Of a stretch of 64,000 nucleotides of DNA, positions 26,241 to 35,296 are shown one piece after another. The notes beneath the pieces are model-generated. The model saw only the letters and a program-made list of their open reading frames with translations, made no database searches and was not told the origin of the DNA. The DNA is from JAQVIJ01 sp041287365 (GTDB lineage Bacteria; Desulfobacterota; Dissulfuribacteria; Dissulfuribacterales; DYLC01). A program made the position numbers and the translations under genes. The stretch's first letter is position 1. Every line of letters begins with the position of its first letter. The stretch covers positions 1-64,000 of the forward strand of contig JBEULL010000030.1 in NCBI GenBank assembly GCA_041287365.1, written 5' to 3'.

Positions 26241-27224
26241 ATGGAACCTGACATGAGCCCCAAACAGAGAACAGCCCTGTTACTGTTGGGCCTTCTGGCT
26301 ACACTCACCATTCTTGCCCAGATATTCACCATTCTGACCACAGGCAAGTCATTCTGCCCCAGCGATGGGTGTGAGGTGGTCCACGACCTCACACGTGTCT
26401 CGCAGATATATATCAATCTGGCTGGAATCATCTATTTCCAACTGCTTTTCTGGCTGACGGTGGGCAGCAGACAGGGGCATACGCACAGACATTATCTCTT
26501 CGATCCCTACAACCGTTCCAAAACGGCCTCTTGCTCCCTATTGCAATTCATGCTGCTCATGGGCATGGTAGCCGAGGGCATTCTGTTGGGCTTTCAGATG
26601 TTCGTGGTCAAGACCGTCTGTCTGTATTGCTTCATCATTTTCGGCTTCATCGTACTCATGAATGCAGCTCTGGGAATCAGACAACTCATACAGGCATGTA
26701 TCATCCTGGGCGCCCAGCTTGCAGTCTTTGCGTCCCTGAACTTCAACACCTCCTCCACATTGAATCTGAATGAACTGTCGCTGGACAAGGGCACCTATGC
26801 AGTCAAGAACTGTGAAAAACCCAAACACCGCATGTATCTCGTATTTTCAGAGAATTGCCCTCACTGCCAGGCGGTTTTGAAGGAATTGTCAAACTGCTCT
26901 CTGTGTGAGTTTCATTTCAACCCTGTCACAAGGCTGACAAATGCCCAAGAGATGTTCAAAGACCTGACTGCCATTCCGGACTACAATCCCGACGTCAACA
27001 AGGCCATGCTCAAAATGCTGGGCATCTATACTATACCAATTTTGATCTCCGAGACATCCAGCGGCCTGGAACTGGTAAAGGGGCAGGAAAACATTGTAAA
27101 TTATGTGCGCGACCACTGCATTTTATCTGAGACGCCAAAGGGTATAGACTCCCTGTTATCCAATCCGCTTCTGCCTTCTGACAGCCAAGAAGGGGCATGT
27201 CAAGTGGAAAAGGAATGCAAATGA
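26241..27224 (+). CDS. Vitamin K epoxide reductase-like protein fused to thioredoxin-like domain
   Basis: A 327-residue membrane protein. The N-terminal half (residues 10-160) has four or five helices of the bacterial VKOR family with the loop cysteine pair C39-x4-C44 and the active-site C127-x2-C130 (KTVCLYC). The C-terminal half (about 195-285) is a thioredoxin-fold domain with C206-x2-C209 (SENCPHC). VKOR reoxidises a DsbA-like partner using quinone, so a fused thioredoxin domain makes a self-contained disulfide-forming unit. It sits 20 bp after the RND gene and overlaps panC by 4 nt. A DsbC-like isomerase is encoded at 52.7 kb. Confidence 0.85.
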   Translation: MEPDMSPKQRTALLLLGLLATLTILAQIFTILTTGKSFCPSDGCEVVHDLTRVSQIYINLAGIIYFQLLFWLTVGSRQGHTHRHYLFDPYNRSKTASCSLLQFMLLMGMVAEGILLGFQMFVVKTVCLYCFIIFGFIVLMNAALGIRQLIQACIILGAQLAVFASLNFNTSSTLNLNELSLDKGTYAVKNCEKPKHRMYLVFSENCPHCQAVLKELSNCSLCEFHFNPVTRLTNAQEMFKDLTAIPDYNPDVNKAMLKMLGIYTIPILISETSSGLELVKGQENIVNYVRDHCILSETPKGIDSLLSNPLLPSDSQEGACQVEKECK

Positions 27225-28087
27225 AGGTCATTTGTTCCATACAAGAGATACGCGATGAGTGTATGCAGTATAAAAAGGCAGGGCTTACCATTGGTTTTGT
27301 GCCCACCATGGGATATTTTCATGCAGGCCATACAGCCTTGATGAAGCGGGCGAGGCAACTCACAGATCGCGTGGTGGTAAGCCTTTTCGTAAACCCAACG
27401 CAGTTCAGCCCCAACGAAGACCTCTCCCGCTACCCCCGCAACATAGAAAGGGATACAAAAATAGCCGAAGAAGCCAATGTGGATATACTTTTCACTCCTG
27501 ATGCAAAAGAACTGTATCCAAAGGATTTCAGCACCTGGGTTCATGTGGAAGGCATTTCCGAGCATCTGTGCGGCAAAAGCAGACCAGGTCACTTTCGAGG
27601 AGTGGCCACCATCGTAGCCAAACTCTTCGGTATCGTGCAACCTGACAAGGCGGTGTTCGGACAGAAGGACTTTCAGCAACTCGCAATCATCAGGCGTATG
27701 GTGCGTGATTTGAACATGCCTGTGGAGATCGTCAGCCATGAAACAGTGAGAGAACCTGACGGCCTGGCCATGAGCTCCCGAAATATATATCTCTCTCAGG
27801 AAGAGCGCTCATTAGCGACCTGCCTTTATCATGCCCTGTGCATTACAGGAAATGCGTTAAAAAGGCAAGAGACAACCCTGTCATCCCTGCAAACAGCCAT
27901 TGTCAGTGCTATATCGGTCAGCCCCCTTGTAAGGATCGACTATATATTCATAGGCGATCCGCACTCACTTCAACCATACGATGAAGACGGATTTCAAAAG
28001 GCGAAAGAGGTGCTGGCAGCCCTGGCCGTTTGGGTGGGCAAGACCAGACTCATCGACAACCTGTGTTTCACCAAAGAGCCGCAATAA
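27221..28087 (+). CDS. panC: Pantothenate synthetase
   Basis: A 288-residue enzyme that joins pantoate and beta-alanine with ATP. The nucleotide-binding motif PTMGYFHAGHTALM (HxGH) is at residues 28-41. Family signatures GKSRPGHFRGVATIV, FGQKDFQQL and LAMSSRNIYLS (KMSKS-like loop) are all present, and the length is normal. The ATG at 27221 overlaps the stop of the VKOR gene; AAGGA is seven bases upstream. It is followed by panD, which supplies its beta-alanine. Confidence 0.96.
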   Translation: MKVICSIQEIRDECMQYKKAGLTIGFVPTMGYFHAGHTALMKRARQLTDRVVVSLFVNPTQFSPNEDLSRYPRNIERDTKIAEEANVDILFTPDAKELYPKDFSTWVHVEGISEHLCGKSRPGHFRGVATIVAKLFGIVQPDKAVFGQKDFQQLAIIRRMVRDLNMPVEIVSHETVREPDGLAMSSRNIYLSQEERSLATCLYHALCITGNALKRQETTLSSLQTAIVSAISVSPLVRIDYIFIGDPHSLQPYDEDGFQKAKEVLAALAVWVGKTRLIDNLCFTKEPQ

Positions 28088-28126
28088 CCTAACGAAATAT
28101 TTACATCACATCAAAAAGAGGACATC

Positions 28127-28513
28127 ATGCTTCGTTCCATGCTCAAATCCAAGATACACAGGGCCACGGTTACACAGACCGCCCTGCACTATGAAGGCAG
28201 CCTATCCCTTGACAAGGACCTGATAGAAGCGGCCCAGCTACTTCCCTTCGAGCAGATCATGGTCTATAACATCTCAAACGGCGAACGCTTCGACACCTAT
28301 GTGATAGAGGCGGAAAGGGGTTCCGGTACGGTATGCCTGAACGGCGCAGCTGCCAGAAAAGGTGAACCCGGAGACCTCATCATCATTGCATCCTACGGCC
28401 TTTTCGACAAACAGGAGTGCCTCACGGGGGAAAGCCGCATAGTAGCTGTGGACAGCAATAACCGAATAACTGACGTCATGACACACAACTGGTCGCATTG
28501 GAGTGCCAAATGA
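28127..28513 (+). CDS. panD: Aspartate 1-decarboxylase proenzyme
   Basis: A 128-residue pyruvoyl enzyme that makes beta-alanine from aspartate. The self-cleavage site is Gly24-Ser25 (HYEGSLSLD), where Ser25 becomes the pyruvoyl group. The MLRSMLKSKIHRATVT start and the NGAAAR and DLIIIASYG segments are typical. It lies 39 bp after panC with AAGAGGA upstream, and its stop overlaps the next ATG. Confidence 0.97.
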   Translation: MLRSMLKSKIHRATVTQTALHYEGSLSLDKDLIEAAQLLPFEQIMVYNISNGERFDTYVIEAERGSGTVCLNGAAARKGEPGDLIIIASYGLFDKQECLTGESRIVAVDSNNRITDVMTHNWSHWSAK

Positions 28514-29949
28514 ACAAGACCTATTCAAAAAGCGAGATAAAGCAGCTCAAAAAACGACTTCTTTCCGAAAGACAAAATATCTGGTCTCAACTCACGGATG
28601 ACGAACGCAAAAAGGCCATGGATTATGCCGTTGACTACATCCATTTCCTGAGCGAGGTCAAGACAGAACGGGAAGCCGTGAAATTTATGGCAAAAACAGC
28701 TCAGGAGGCCGGTTTTGAGCCGATTACCAAGACTAAAGGGGCAAACAAACTCTTCTGGCAAATAAATGGAAAGGCGGCGGCCCTCGTTCACTTGGGCAAA
28801 CAGGACATACTGGACGGCATTCACCTCATCGCATCCCACATCGACGCACCCAGACTGGACCTGAAACAGAATCCCCTTTATGAGGAACTGGATATGGCCT
28901 ATCTGAAAACCCACTACTATGGCGGGATAAAGAAATTCCAGTGGCTTGCCAGGCCGCTGGCCATACACGGCGTTGTCCTGACGCAGACCGGCAAAACCAT
29001 CGAGCTCGTGCTTGGAGAACATACCTCCGATCCCGTCTTCACCATCAACGACCTGCTTCCACACCTAGCCGGCAAGGTGCAGGCCGACAAGAAACTTTCC
29101 GAGGCCATACCAGGCGAAAAACTTAATGTACTTTTCGGCGGCCTGCCGATTTTGGGGCCGGAAGATATGAAAGAAACGGTAAAGCTGAACATCCTCAGAA
29201 TGCTGCACGAGCAATACGGCATCACGGAAGAGGATTTCATCAGTGCGGAGATCGAGATTACGCCGGCAGGCCCTGCCAGGGACGTGGGGCTGGATCGGGC
29301 ATTTGTGGGCGGATATGGTCAGGATGACCGCATATGTGCATACACCTCCATGAAGGCCATTCTGAATACGCAAAGGCCTGCCCACACCTGCATCGCCCTT
29401 TTCATGGACAAGGAAGAGATCGGAAGCGACGGCAATACCGGCGCCAAATCCCGCATCCTCGAACTGCTGGTTCACGACCTTCTGAATTACATAGGCAAAA
29501 AGACAAACCCTGACACCCTGTTACAGATATTCCGCAATTCCAGGGCCATCAGCGCCGATGTAACCGCCGGCATCGATCCGGATTATCAGGAGGTACACGA
29601 AAAGCGCAACGACGCCCTTATGGGATACGGCATCTGTCTCACGAAATACACCGGTTCACGCGGCAAATACGGCGCCAACGACGCCCACGCCGAGTACGTA
29701 AACTGGATTCGACGCACATGGAACCAGGCTAAAATCATCTGGCAGACAGGCGAGTTAGGTCGTGTGGACGAAGGCGGAGGAGGAACCGTGGCCAAATACC
29801 TCGCCTATCACGGCATGAGCGTGGTGGATGCAGGACCGCCTCTTTTGAGCATGCACTCTCCCTTTGAAATAGCACACAAGGCAGATATTCTGATGACACA
29901 CAAGGCATACGAAGCCTTTTATGCAAGCTCAATAAAAACGGCCTCATAA
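28510..29949 (+). CDS. M18-family aminopeptidase
   Basis: A 479-residue dizinc aminopeptidase of the aminopeptidase I family. Metal-binding motifs are visible: SHIDAPRLDLK (His and Asp), FMDKEEIGSDGN (Glu pair) and, near the C-terminus, LSMHSPFEIAHKAD (His). It releases N-terminal residues from peptides in the cytoplasm. The ATG overlaps the panD TGA. The last three residues (TAS) and the stop codon coincide with the left end of a MITE-like element, so the C-terminus may have been changed by its insertion. Confidence 0.9.
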   Translation: MNKTYSKSEIKQLKKRLLSERQNIWSQLTDDERKKAMDYAVDYIHFLSEVKTEREAVKFMAKTAQEAGFEPITKTKGANKLFWQINGKAAALVHLGKQDILDGIHLIASHIDAPRLDLKQNPLYEELDMAYLKTHYYGGIKKFQWLARPLAIHGVVLTQTGKTIELVLGEHTSDPVFTINDLLPHLAGKVQADKKLSEAIPGEKLNVLFGGLPILGPEDMKETVKLNILRMLHEQYGITEEDFISAEIEITPAGPARDVGLDRAFVGGYGQDDRICAYTSMKAILNTQRPAHTCIALFMDKEEIGSDGNTGAKSRILELLVHDLLNYIGKKTNPDTLLQIFRNSRAISADVTAGIDPDYQEVHEKRNDALMGYGICLTKYTGSRGKYGANDAHAEYVNWIRRTWNQAKIIWQTGELGRVDEGGGGTVAKYLAYHGMSVVDAGPPLLSMHSPFEIAHKADILMTHKAYEAFYASSIKTAS

Positions 29950-30123
29950 AAAATCATTATCGGTGAATGGCTATGACAAAAAGCGCCGAATGCAAGACGA
30001 GCAAATCAATGTTGAATGTTAAATGCTGAATGTTGAATTAAGGTAGATTTACCACAATTAAACACTAAAAATTCAACATTAAACATTTATAATTGCAGTC
30101 GGTGAATTTTTGTGGTTCCATCA
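29936..30123 (+). mobile_element. MITE-like repeat, copy B
   Basis: A palindromic element filling the gap between the M18 gene and thyX. Left end ACGGCCTCATAAAAAATC and right end GAATTTTTGTGGTTCCAT form imperfect terminal inverted repeats. The shared internal block AATGGCT...CAAAAAGCGCCGAATGCAAG and a central AT-rich palindrome (AATGTTGAATGTTAAATG... / ...ATTCAACATTAAACATT) match copies C, D and E. An 8-bp direct repeat CAATAAAA flanks it (29930-29937 and 30122-30129) and may be a target-site duplication. The M18 stop codon lies in the left end. Confidence 0.75.
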
Positions 30124-30141
30124 ATAAAAGGGGTAACGAAC

Positions 30142-31089
30142 ATGCAGGTGATAGAACCGGACTGTCGTATCATCGAGGAATATTTTCAGGAAGGCCGTCT
30201 GCTGCAACAAATCGAGCGCTGCGGCCGCATCTGCTACAAGAGTGAGGACAAAATCACTTCCACCTCTGCAAACGCCTTCATAAAGGGCATCGTGGAGCGA
30301 GGACACTTTTCCGTTATCGAAATGGGACAGATAGTCATCGATGTCTTTGCAGACAGCGAAGCGGTGCTCCAAAAGCTCTTCGAGACCATACCCCGTTTCA
30401 TCACAGCAGACCGCCTTGAAAAGAAACACTTTCTGCTATCAGGCAACCCAAGGGCCTTTCGCGAACTGATTCTGAACCATGGTCCGCTCAAGATATCCAA
30501 GGCCGTTCTGAAACTCCTGTCAGCGGCTTACCCTGTGCTCTACGCAGACCTGTTTCCCAAACACGGCCTGGTGGAGCCGGACGGCGTAGCCGTTCGCATG
30601 CTTTCTCCTCAAGAAATAGACGCCTTACCGGTATATCTCAAAAAACGGCATCGTACCGTTTTGGTACACCTAACCGTCAACAGGGCTGTAACCCATGAAT
30701 TGGTCAGACATCGTGTGGCCTCCTATCTGCAAGAATCTCAGCGCTATTGCCGCTACGACCAGGAGAGATTCGGGGGTGAAGTGGTCTTCATCAAACCATG
30801 TTTTTATGAAGAAGGCTCGCACGAATACCAATTATGGCAAAAAGCCATGAAAGAAACCGAAAAAATCTATATAGAACTGCTCAAGACCTCCTCTCCTCAG
30901 GCGGCCAGAACTGTGCTCCCCAATTCCTGCAAAACGGAGATCATGGTGCACGCCACCATGGAGGAGTGGGGGCATATCTTCAGGCTGCGCACATCCAAAT
31001 GGGCCGACCCGTCCATGCAGGAGATCATGCTGAAACTTCAAAAACAGATGTCGAATAGATTCCCTGACATATTCAGCCATGAAATTTGA
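30142..31089 (+). CDS. thyX: Flavin-dependent thymidylate synthase
   Basis: A 315-residue FAD-dependent enzyme that makes dTMP from dUMP without a ThyA-type mechanism. The diagnostic ThyX motif RHRVASYLQESQRY spans residues 189-202. The protein is longer than typical ThyX (about 220-250): residues 95-170 hold an insertion, and the C-terminal part (EEWGHIFRLRTSKWADPSMQ) is the conserved substrate-binding end. ATG 30142 has AAAGGGG upstream, five bases beyond the MITE-like element. Its stop overlaps the nadB start by 11 nt. Confidence 0.94.
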   Translation: MQVIEPDCRIIEEYFQEGRLLQQIERCGRICYKSEDKITSTSANAFIKGIVERGHFSVIEMGQIVIDVFADSEAVLQKLFETIPRFITADRLEKKHFLLSGNPRAFRELILNHGPLKISKAVLKLLSAAYPVLYADLFPKHGLVEPDGVAVRMLSPQEIDALPVYLKKRHRTVLVHLTVNRAVTHELVRHRVASYLQESQRYCRYDQERFGGEVVFIKPCFYEEGSHEYQLWQKAMKETEKIYIELLKTSSPQAARTVLPNSCKTEIMVHATMEEWGHIFRLRTSKWADPSMQEIMLKLQKQMSNRFPDIFSHEI

Positions 31090-32761
31090 AACAGATTTCC
31101 TCATTGTAGGAAGCGGCATATCCGGCCTGAGTCTGGCCATAAAGCTGAGCGAACTGGGCCGCGTCACGATTCTAACCAAAAAAAAGGTCAACGACACCGC
31201 CACAAACCTGGCCCAGGGTGGTGTGTGTTGCGTCACCGGAGAAGACGATGACTTCGGACTGCACGAATATGATACCATAAAGGCCGGAGACGGACTCTGT
31301 CACGAAGACATAGTCAGACTCATCGTAAGACAGGCCCCTGAACGCATGGCGGAACTGGAATCATATGGCTTGCAATTCGATAGAGACAAAAAAGGGCGTA
31401 TAAATCTGGGGAAAGAAGGCGGTCATGCCAGAAGACGTATTTGGCACGTGGGAGACTATACCGGCCGGGCCATACAGGAGGTCTTGACACGCCGCGCCAG
31501 AGAGTGCGGGAACATCACACTGCTGGAAGACCATACGGCAGTGGACCTCATCGTCATGAATGCCAATGGATGTTTTCAAGGACACTGCGAGGCCATGCCG
31601 GACGAAACGGTCATAACCACACAACAGGAACTCAGGCCGGCTGAAAGTTCGCATGAAAAACGCAGGGTTGTGGGATTGTATGCCCTGAACGGGGCCACTG
31701 GCGAAATCGATGCATTTCTGTCCCGCTGTACTGTATTGTCCACCGGCGGGTGCGGGAAGGTCTATCTCTACACCACCAATCCAGATGTAGCCACCGGAGA
31801 TGGAATCGCCATGGCGTACAGGGCTGGCGCCAGAGTGGCCAATCTGGAATTTGTGCAGTTTCATCCCACTTGCCTCTACCACCCCCAGCGCAAAAACTTC
31901 CTCATCTCCGAGGCATTGAGGGGAGAGGGAGCCAGGCTTATCAACTGTGAGGGTGAGGCATTCATGAAGAAATACGCCCCTCATGAGATGGAACTGGCCA
32001 ACAGGGATGTTATTGCCAGAGCCATAGATGCCGAACTCAAAAAAAGCGGCCGCGACTACGTGTATCTGGACATCACTCATAAGAAGCCGGATTTTCTCAA
32101 AAAACGCTTTCCCCAAATATATGCCGTATGCCTGAAACTGGGTATCGATATAACAAGAGAGCCCATTCCGGTAGTACCTGCCGCTCATTATATGTGCGGC
32201 GGCGTGGTCACGGACTCATACGGCCAGACCGACATACCAGGCCTGTTCGCCATAGGAGAGACGGCATGCACTGGTTTCCATGGCGCCAACCGCCTTGCAT
32301 CCAACTCCCTTCTTGAAAATCTGGTCATGGCGCATCAAGCATTTGTGCGAATTCACTCCATTTGGCGCCACCTGAAATCCTTGTCTTTTACAGCCCCACC
32401 GGAATGGGAGACAGGCAAGGCCGTGGACATGCAGGAAGGGGTGCTGGTATCGCACAACTGGGACACCATCCGCAGGCTCATGTGGGACTATGTGGGCATA
32501 GTGCGCAGCGCCAAACGACTGTCTCTGGCGACTCAACGCATCGAACCCATTCTGAAAGAGATTCATCAACACTACTGGGATTACCTGCTGACCAGCGATT
32601 TCATAGAACTCCGTAATCTGGCCCAGGTAGCCAGTCTTGTAATTCGTGCAGCCAATGCAAGGCTTGAAAGCAGAGGAGGCCATTACATGATGGATTACCC
32701 CCAAAAAGACGACTGGAACTGGCGCAGAGACACTCTGCTTTTGCGTAATCATACAACATAA
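31079..32761 (+). CDS. nadB: L-aspartate oxidase
   Basis: A 560-residue flavoprotein that oxidises aspartate to iminoaspartate, the first step of de novo NAD synthesis. The FAD-binding IVGSGISGLSLAIKL (residues 9-23) and the LAQGGV segment mark the succinate dehydrogenase/NadB flavoprotein family. Also present are EGGHARRRIWHVGDYTG, STGGCGKVY, RGEGARLINCEGEAFM and a C-terminal three-helix region. EGGHARRR and RNLAQVASLVI favour NadB over fumarate reductase. nadA and nadC are not in the window. In anaerobes fumarate is the usual oxidant. Confidence 0.94.
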   Translation: MKFETDFLIVGSGISGLSLAIKLSELGRVTILTKKKVNDTATNLAQGGVCCVTGEDDDFGLHEYDTIKAGDGLCHEDIVRLIVRQAPERMAELESYGLQFDRDKKGRINLGKEGGHARRRIWHVGDYTGRAIQEVLTRRARECGNITLLEDHTAVDLIVMNANGCFQGHCEAMPDETVITTQQELRPAESSHEKRRVVGLYALNGATGEIDAFLSRCTVLSTGGCGKVYLYTTNPDVATGDGIAMAYRAGARVANLEFVQFHPTCLYHPQRKNFLISEALRGEGARLINCEGEAFMKKYAPHEMELANRDVIARAIDAELKKSGRDYVYLDITHKKPDFLKKRFPQIYAVCLKLGIDITREPIPVVPAAHYMCGGVVTDSYGQTDIPGLFAIGETACTGFHGANRLASNSLLENLVMAHQAFVRIHSIWRHLKSLSFTAPPEWETGKAVDMQEGVLVSHNWDTIRRLMWDYVGIVRSAKRLSLATQRIEPILKEIHQHYWDYLLTSDFIELRNLAQVASLVIRAANARLESRGGHYMMDYPQKDDWNWRRDTLLLRNHTT

Positions 32762-32795
32762 AAACTATTCCAACCTGTCATTGTAACTCATTGAA

Positions 32796-33527
32796 ATGAA
32801 AAATTTTCAACCTGGACACATCAGAAAAAAACATATGGTGCTGTATATTCTGCTGGGTATCCTGTTCGCTCTGTCCATTGCAGCATTTGTCTTGCTTCCC
32901 GAAGGTTCCCTGCGCATTGCATGGAATATGATGATGAACATCTATGAAGAACGTGCCAAAGTACGCACCCTCTTTGCGGAATGGCCTATTCTCGCCCCGA
33001 TTTTCTTTATAGCACTTCAAATTACACAAGTGGTCATCTCCTTTGTACCTGGTGAGGCCACCGGCATTTTAGGAGGTTTTCTCTTCGGACCATGGCTCGG
33101 CCTCATATACTCCATCATCGGGCTCACCATAGGCAGCATGGCTTCGTTTTTTGCAGGCAGGTATTTCAGGGCATTGATCAAACACTACATCGAACAGACC
33201 AACATCTACAATCGCCTTGAAAACCTGGCAGAGCATCAGGGCATTTTCATCACATTCATCTTCTATCTGATTCCAGGCTTTCCCAAGGACATCCTGTGTT
33301 ACATCATGGGATTCAGCCGCATACCGTGGCAGGCCTTCTTCATCATCAGCACCATAGGCCGCATACCTGGCACATGGCTTCTGACCATACAGGGCGCAGA
33401 TCTCTATGACGGCAATATCCACCATGCCCTTGCCATCTTCACAGTTTCTCTGCTGTGCATGGTGCCGGTCTGGTTTTACAGAGAAAAGATATATACATGG
33501 ATAGAGAAACATACCCTGAAAGACTGA
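32796..33527 (+). CDS. VTT-domain (TVP38/TMEM64, DedA-like) membrane protein
   Basis: A 243-residue integral membrane protein with about six hydrophobic helices. Family landmarks are FVPGEATGILGGFLFGPWLGLIYS, where the glycine-rich re-entrant loop begins, GSMASFFAGRYF, and FYLIPGFPKDILCYIMGF with the conserved Pro-Gly-x-Pro. Homologues are implicated in membrane lipid or polyprenyl-phosphate scrambling; the exact role here is unknown. Its 3' end overlaps pgpA, a phospholipid synthesis gene, by 31 nt, which fits a lipid-related role. Confidence 0.85.
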   Translation: MKNFQPGHIRKKHMVLYILLGILFALSIAAFVLLPEGSLRIAWNMMMNIYEERAKVRTLFAEWPILAPIFFIALQITQVVISFVPGEATGILGGFLFGPWLGLIYSIIGLTIGSMASFFAGRYFRALIKHYIEQTNIYNRLENLAEHQGIFITFIFYLIPGFPKDILCYIMGFSRIPWQAFFIISTIGRIPGTWLLTIQGADLYDGNIHHALAIFTVSLLCMVPVWFYREKIYTWIEKHTLKD

Positions 33528-33991
33528 CAACAACGGCCATAAAACGCCTGTCCATCGCCGTGGCATCCGGCCTGGGCGCAGGATATTCACCTTATGCACC
33601 GGGCACATGCGGGAGTGTGGTGGGGCTGTTCATCTTTTTGGTTACAAAGCGCTTCGCATATCAGCACAGCTTGACATTTCAAATAATTTGCGCCATCTTT
33701 CTTGTTGTAATCGGTATAATAACAGCAGATGTGACAAGCCAGATGCTTCGTGTCAAAGACCCGTCTCTTGTAGTTATCGACGAGATTGCGGGAATGTTCA
33801 TCACACTTGTGGGACATGAACCGACCATTTTACATCTGTTGGCAGGGTTTGTTCTCTTTCGCATACTGGATATACTCAAGCCTTTTCCGATAAGGCAACT
33901 GGAGCGCTTGAAAGGAGGCCTGGGGATCATGGCGGATGATATCATGGCCGGCATTCTCGCCAATATCTGTCTGTATCTCATTCCCCGGTAA
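33497..33991 (+). CDS. pgpA: Phosphatidylglycerophosphatase A
   Basis: A 164-residue membrane phosphatase converting phosphatidylglycerophosphate to phosphatidylglycerol. Signatures are GLGAGYSPYAPGTCGSVVG, VVIDEIAGMFITL (conserved acidic DE) and KPFPIRQLERLKGGLGIMADD (metal-binding DD). Four hydrophobic helices alternate with these motifs. The ATG at 33497 lies inside the preceding VTT gene; the upstream open frame is not needed. Confidence 0.93.
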   Translation: MDRETYPERLTTTAIKRLSIAVASGLGAGYSPYAPGTCGSVVGLFIFLVTKRFAYQHSLTFQIICAIFLVVIGIITADVTSQMLRVKDPSLVVIDEIAGMFITLVGHEPTILHLLAGFVLFRILDILKPFPIRQLERLKGGLGIMADDIMAGILANICLYLIPR

Positions 33992-33997
33992 GACACC

Positions 33998-35296
33998 ATG
34001 TCCTACGAGATCATAGCCATAGGAGACGAACTGCTGCTGGGCTCCACCCTCAACACCACAAGTCACACTATCGCCCGTAAACTGTTCGAGGCAGGCTGGA
34101 CATGCCGGCGCATAACTACTGTGGGTGACGATATAGCTAATATTCAGGAGGTACTGCTCCCAGCCATAGCACGCACTGATTTTATCATTCTAACAGGCGG
34201 CCTTGGTCCGACCACCGATGACATCACATCAGAGGCCGCTGCCCATGCCTTGAACCTGCCTCTAACCATCAATGAAGATGTCCTGCACACACTGAACACA
34301 CATAATGGATTTTCTCAAAAGATAAAGGAAAAACTGGCGGCCATGCCATTGGGCTCCGTGCCCCTGAAACCTGAAGGAGACGCCTCGGGTTATTTCCTGA
34401 TGCATGGCGGCATCCCTCTTTTCTTTCTTCCTGGTGTGCCTGGACAGGCCGTCGCCCTGTTACAGGAAAAGGTCATTCCATGGCTGCAAAATCACCTGCC
34501 ATCACAGACTGTTCATTACCGTATCATGCGGACATTCGGCCTCACTGAAACAGAGATTAACCGCCTGGTTTCTGCCTCGTCCATGCCCGAAAACATAACC
34601 ATCGGATACTATCCTGTATTCCCGGAGGTTTTGATCTCCATGCTCTATAAAAGGCAAAAAAATGGATCGGCTGACTCCGTTTCAGATGAACATGGACTCG
34701 AGAATGCCCTGAATTTTTGGCGAAGGCTCGTATCCATGTTGAACAGACATGTAATTTGTGAAGGGGAAGATACGCTGGAGACCGTTGTCGGCAATCTGCT
34801 GCTACAAAAAGGCGCCACTGTGGCCGTAGCTGAATCATGCACAGGCGGACTGATCGCAAGCCGCATAACATCCGTTGCAGGCAGTTCCCAATGGTTCGAA
34901 CGAGGCGTGATAACATACAGCAATCAGGCCAAAATGGACATATTGAAGGTGCGGCAAGACACGTTGGAACAGTTCGGCGCTGTCAGTGAACAGACCGCCA
35001 TTCAGATGGCGGAAGGCCTGCGCAGCCTTGCCGGAACCGATTACGCCATTGCAGTCACAGGTATAGCAGGACCTACCGGCGGCAGTTCACAGAAACCTAC
35101 AGGCACCGTTTACATAGCTATAGCCGATTCAAAACAGACATTCTGCCGGCATTTTCTGTTTGCAGCAACCGAAAACGGCGGCAAGACCCTCACAAGAACC
35201 AGCATTCAGCAACTGACAGCCGAGACCGCCCTGGATTGGCTGCGTATCTCCCTGCAATATGGCGCGCATATTTATAGCTCTCGATATACCGAATGA
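33998..35296 (+). CDS. cinA: CinA-family protein (nicotinamide-nucleotide amidase)
   Basis: A 432-residue two-domain protein. Residues 1-170 are a molybdopterin-binding/COG1058 domain (IGDELLLGSTLNTTSHTIA, ILTGGLGPTTDDITSE), linked with ADP-ribose pyrophosphatase activity in the family. Residues 265-420 are a PncC amidase domain (AVAESCTGGLIASRITS, VTGIAGPTGGSSQKPTGTVY), which recycles nicotinamide mononucleotide. With nadB nearby, this suggests an NAD theme. It follows pgpA by 6 bp, and its end overlaps thpR by 38 nt. Confidence 0.94.
   Translation: MSYEIIAIGDELLLGSTLNTTSHTIARKLFEAGWTCRRITTVGDDIANIQEVLLPAIARTDFIILTGGLGPTTDDITSEAAAHALNLPLTINEDVLHTLNTHNGFSQKIKEKLAAMPLGSVPLKPEGDASGYFLMHGGIPLFFLPGVPGQAVALLQEKVIPWLQNHLPSQTVHYRIMRTFGLTETEINRLVSASSMPENITIGYYPVFPEVLISMLYKRQKNGSADSVSDEHGLENALNFWRRLVSMLNRHVICEGEDTLETVVGNLLLQKGATVAVAESCTGGLIASRITSVAGSSQWFERGVITYSNQAKMDILKVRQDTLEQFGAVSEQTAIQMAEGLRSLAGTDYAIAVTGIAGPTGGSSQKPTGTVYIAIADSKQTFCRHFLFAATENGGKTLTRTSIQQLTAETALDWLRISLQYGAHIYSSRYTE

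Noticed and set aside
31361..32188. A 275-codon frame on the minus strand opposite nadB
   Set aside because: NadB on the plus strand is complete and well matched; the antisense frame shows no motif.
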